This document shows, piece by piece, positions 32,888 through 34,709 of a stretch of 34,709 bases of DNA. A model generated the notes under the pieces. The model did not search any database. It was not told the origin of the DNA and saw nothing but the letters and a program-made list of their open reading frames with translations. Both the position numbers and the translations under genes were made by a program. The stretch is taken from positions 1 to 34,709 of IMG/VR virus record IMGVR_UViG_3300030104_000102; one strand, written 5' to 3'. Source of the DNA: a virus. The stretch's first letter is position 1, and each line of letters starts with the position of its first letter.

Positions 32888-33583
32888 TTATGCGACTTCT
32901 TCCCAGTTTGGTTCTTGTGTTGTACTAACAGAAGAATAACTAGGAGTTTGTGTTGTACTAACATTACTATAATTAGGTGTTTGAGAATCATCAACTAATC
33001 CCCAAACATTTACTATAGTTGTTTCTCCTGTTCCTGTAACTCCAGTAGGTAATACAACAGCTTTACTTATATTAGTTACACTACCTAACTCTCCTGTACC
33101 AGATAAACCTGTTACATCTAAGTTGTTTTCACATATAACAACCTCGTCACCTAGTCCTAATGTTGAAGCTACTGCACTTACACCTACTACAGCTATTGCT
33201 TGTACTACAACTGTACCTTGTTGTGTTGTTCCAGCATTACCACTAACTTCTGTTAAGGCTTTTGCTATTACAGTTTCAGAACCTAATGCTGTTGTTCCTA
33301 CATTACCTGTTACAGATACATTAGCAGCACATACAACACTTTCATCTCCTAAACCTGATGTAGATGTAACAGCAGATACTCCTTGTACTGCTTTACCTAT
33401 TACAACAGAGTTTCCAACTGCTGTCGTACCTACATTACCTGAAACTACAACTAATGCTTTGGCAACTACTGTCTCCGAACCTAATGCAGTAGTACCAGCA
33501 TTACCAGTAACTTCTACAGGTATAGGGTTTCCCCACCCGCCTTGACCCCAAGTGCCTCGACCCCAACCTGTGACGTTAGCCAT
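32888..33583 (-). CDS. 22-residue-repeat virion protein
   Basis: 231 residues. A WG-rich start (TGWGRGTWGQGGWG) resembles one in the gp10-like protein. Then eight loose copies of a ~22-residue unit, for instance VTGNAGTTALGSETVVAKA (25-43), VTGNVGTTALGSETVIAKA, and the variant GVSAVTSTSGLGDESVVC (69-86) repeated about 66 residues later. So the units are ordered in a higher-level block of three. The C-terminus has three TPNYSNVSTTQ-like units ending in EPNWEEVA. This suits a beta-solenoid or elongated surface fibre between the adaptor and the fibre. Ig-type folding is an alternative. Known in marine phages as an uncharacterised structural protein. Confidence 0.65.
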   Translation of the reverse strand: MANVTGWGRGTWGQGGWGNPIPVEVTGNAGTTALGSETVVAKALVVVSGNVGTTAVGNSVVIGKAVQGVSAVTSTSGLGDESVVCAANVSVTGNVGTTALGSETVIAKALTEVSGNAGTTQQGTVVVQAIAVVGVSAVASTLGLGDEVVICENNLDVTGLSGTGELGSVTNISKAVVLPTGVTGTGETTIVNVWGLVDDSQTPNYSNVSTTQTPSYSSVSTTQEPNWEEVA

Positions 33584-34014
33584 TAAGCTATTCTAATTAT
33601 TGCGTTTGATGCGTCTGCTGTTGGAAATTGAATTGTAAAATCACCATTGGTAGAAGTTTTATCTCCTCCAAAAGCTAATACACATACTGCTGGATCACCT
33701 GATGCAGAGTCATTAAATATCAAAGCACCATTAGCAGTAATTGTTGCAGAACTAAATGTTAAATCAGAAAAATCTGTGAAGGCAGTTGTGCCTGATGTAC
33801 TAGGATCAACTCTAGTTAAAGCACCGCCTTTAGCAGTATAGTTAGTTCCACTAGCTTCATTAGAAGTGGTATAAGCAGTTGTACCAGCACCTAAACTAGC
33901 ACTACTTGTATATAGTGCCAAATTAAATGTGCTTCCGCCTGAGTTTTTAAAATTATGTACACCTTCCAAAAGTTCTTGTTTGAAAGAAGTGCACATTGCT
34001 TGTGATATTGCCAT
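33583..34014 (-). CDS. conserved marine phage structural protein
   Basis: 143 residues, beta-rich, beginning MAISQAMCTSFKQELLEGVH and containing FNLALYTSSASLGAGTTAYT (30-49) and a Thr/Ser-rich middle. This start and strand pattern is common in marine podovirus structural modules, where it is found beside the adaptor gene. No signal peptide. It overlaps both neighbours by one base. It could be a decoration or tail protein; the function is inferred from position. Confidence 0.7.
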   Translation of the reverse strand: MAISQAMCTSFKQELLEGVHNFKNSGGSTFNLALYTSSASLGAGTTAYTTSNEASGTNYTAKGGALTRVDPSTSGTTAFTDFSDLTFSSATITANGALIFNDSASGDPAVCVLAFGGDKTSTNGDFTIQFPTADASNAIIRIA

Positions 34015-34304
34015 TATAGTCTCCTTATAATATTTGCCATTTCTTTATGACCTTGTTTTTCTAACATACCTGCTACAGTTGATCTATCGCTCAAAATAGC
34101 CTGTTTCATATAAATTAAAATAACTTTCTCTATTTGTTCTTTAAAAGCTTCTGCCTGTGCTCTAACCATTGGATCAGCACCTTCACTTACAGAGACTAGT
34201 TTTTCTAATATTCTTTCTGTCCAGTATTCAGGACTTAAACCTTTATTTTGAGTTGTCTGTACTGAAACTTGTCCTAGGGTTGACTCTACATCTACACTAA
34301 ACAT
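34014..34304 (-). CDS. small helical virion-module protein, unknown
   Basis: 96 residues, helical: SPEYWTERILEKLVSVSEGA (24-43), then MVRAQAEAFKEQIEKVILIY. Its ATG overlaps the stop of the adaptor-like gene (TAATG) and its stop overlaps the structural gene next. I associate it with head-tail modules of marine phages, with no known function. A neck or assembly protein is a reasonable guess. Confidence 0.65.
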   Translation of the reverse strand: MFSVDVESTLGQVSVQTTQNKGLSPEYWTERILEKLVSVSEGADPMVRAQAEAFKEQIEKVILIYMKQAILSDRSTVAGMLEKQGHKEMANIIRRL

Positions 34305-34709
34305 TATGTTCTCTGTATCCTATACATATCATCTCTATAATTATCTATAGTATTATCTGCCTCTCCTAAGTCTTTTAGTCTTGATAAAGCTTGTAAAAAT
34401 CTTTCTTCATACTTCATCATCAAATCAGGCTCACCTTTCATATAAAGATATCCCTCTACTAAACAACCATATAATAATGCGTTTTTAGCATTTTCTGAAA
34501 GCCAAGTAGTACCACTTTCTGCACCAGCAGTTATTGAAGCAGGTCTATATAAGTAATGTAGTTCTACAGTATAAGAACTATCAGGAGTTGGTCCTATTAT
34601 AAAAGTAGTGTCATCAAATAAAGCATAGTGCTTTGGAGTGCCTGTAGTTGAAGAATTTGGATAAGCCTCTCTTATAAAGTTTACATCTTTATATAATAAA
34701 AAGTTTTGC
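34304..34709 (-). CDS. head-tail adaptor (SU10-adaptor-like), N-terminus cut off
   Basis: An open frame enters at the right edge and ends with TAA at 34304-34306 (about 135 codons visible). The visible part contains YALFDDTTFIIGPTPDSSYT, VELHYLYRPASIT, TTWLSENAKNALLYGCLVEG and YLYMKGEPDLMMKYEERFLQ. This order (sheet with 'P-x-PDxxYxxEL-x-Y-xxP', Trp-Leu, a helix with LYGxLxE, YLK and a terminal helix) is that of the phage adaptor family of SU10 and HMO-2011-like phages that joins portal to tail. The portal and terminase should lie further right, outside the window. Confidence 0.7.
   Translation of the reverse strand, partial: QNFLLYKDVNFIREAYPNSSTTGTPKHYALFDDTTFIIGPTPDSSYTVELHYLYRPASITAGAESGTTWLSENAKNALLYGCLVEGYLYMKGEPDLMMKYEERFLQALSRLKDLGEADNTIDNYRDDMYRIQRT

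Noticed and set aside
1-34709. CRISPR arrays, tRNA genes, insertion sequences, integrase or attachment sites
   Set aside because: I read both strands and saw no regularly spaced repeats, cloverleaf-type sequences, transposase or integrase motifs.

Overview
The window is a strongly AT-rich stretch of a tailed-phage genome. I infer a marine podovirus-like phage infecting a low-GC Gram-negative host, possibly of the SAR11/HMO-2011 type. The support is: a T7-style family-A DNA polymerase with proofreading, an archaeo-eukaryotic (TOTE-like) primase, SNF2 and UvrD helicases, a P22 gp10-like stabilisation protein, an SU10-type adaptor fragment and an S74 self-cleaving tail fibre. The head genes, portal and terminase are not here and presumably lie beyond the right edge. 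I see no integrase, phage RNA polymerase, tRNA or CRISPR. Every gene but one is on the minus strand, with start/stop overlaps of 1-20 nt, so transcription runs right to left.

Left part (1-12759, minus strand): DNA metabolism and probable DNA-base modification. In transcription order: two small proteins of unknown function, an ssDNA-binding-like protein, a strong hairpin, AEP primase, UvrD-like helicase, AlkB-like dioxygenase, a His/Cys/Trp-rich unknown, an HMUDK_hel-family protein (linked to hypermodified thymine), a small helical protein, dUTPase, a TET-associated-type glycosyltransferase, a thymidylate synthase-superfamily enzyme, PolA (with Leu at the position equivalent to E. coli Phe762), an HTH protein, a PDDEXK nuclease and a cut-off DUF932 protein. 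The run from AlkB to the ThyA-like enzyme reads as a nucleotide and DNA hypermodification cassette lacking a visible hmdU kinase.

Centre (12760-14569): a 367-nt non-coding region full of short palindromes and TATTGAG repeats. It separates the minus-strand replication operon from the only plus-strand gene, an SNF2-family helicase. This is the best candidate in the window for a control region or origin.

Right part (14566-34709, minus strand): virion genes and lysis. In transcription order: adaptor (partial), three small conserved virion proteins (one with a 22-residue repeat), S74 tail fibre, small proteins, a membrane/coiled-coil holin-like protein, then a curli-like block, then a 3TM-type holin, a GH24 endolysin, the gp10-like protein and a run of large glycine-zipper, probably ejected, virion proteins.

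The most striking system is the curli (type VIII secretion) block at 26629-29593. It holds CsgF, CsgG, a secreted curlin-like protein with Q-x-G-x-x-N motifs, and a secreted FecR-domain protein whose C-terminus also looks curlin-like. The block sits between two holin candidates and directly upstream of the endolysin, in overlapping late genes. It could export an amyloid, or it could provide an outer-membrane pore for lysis, since no spanin is visible.
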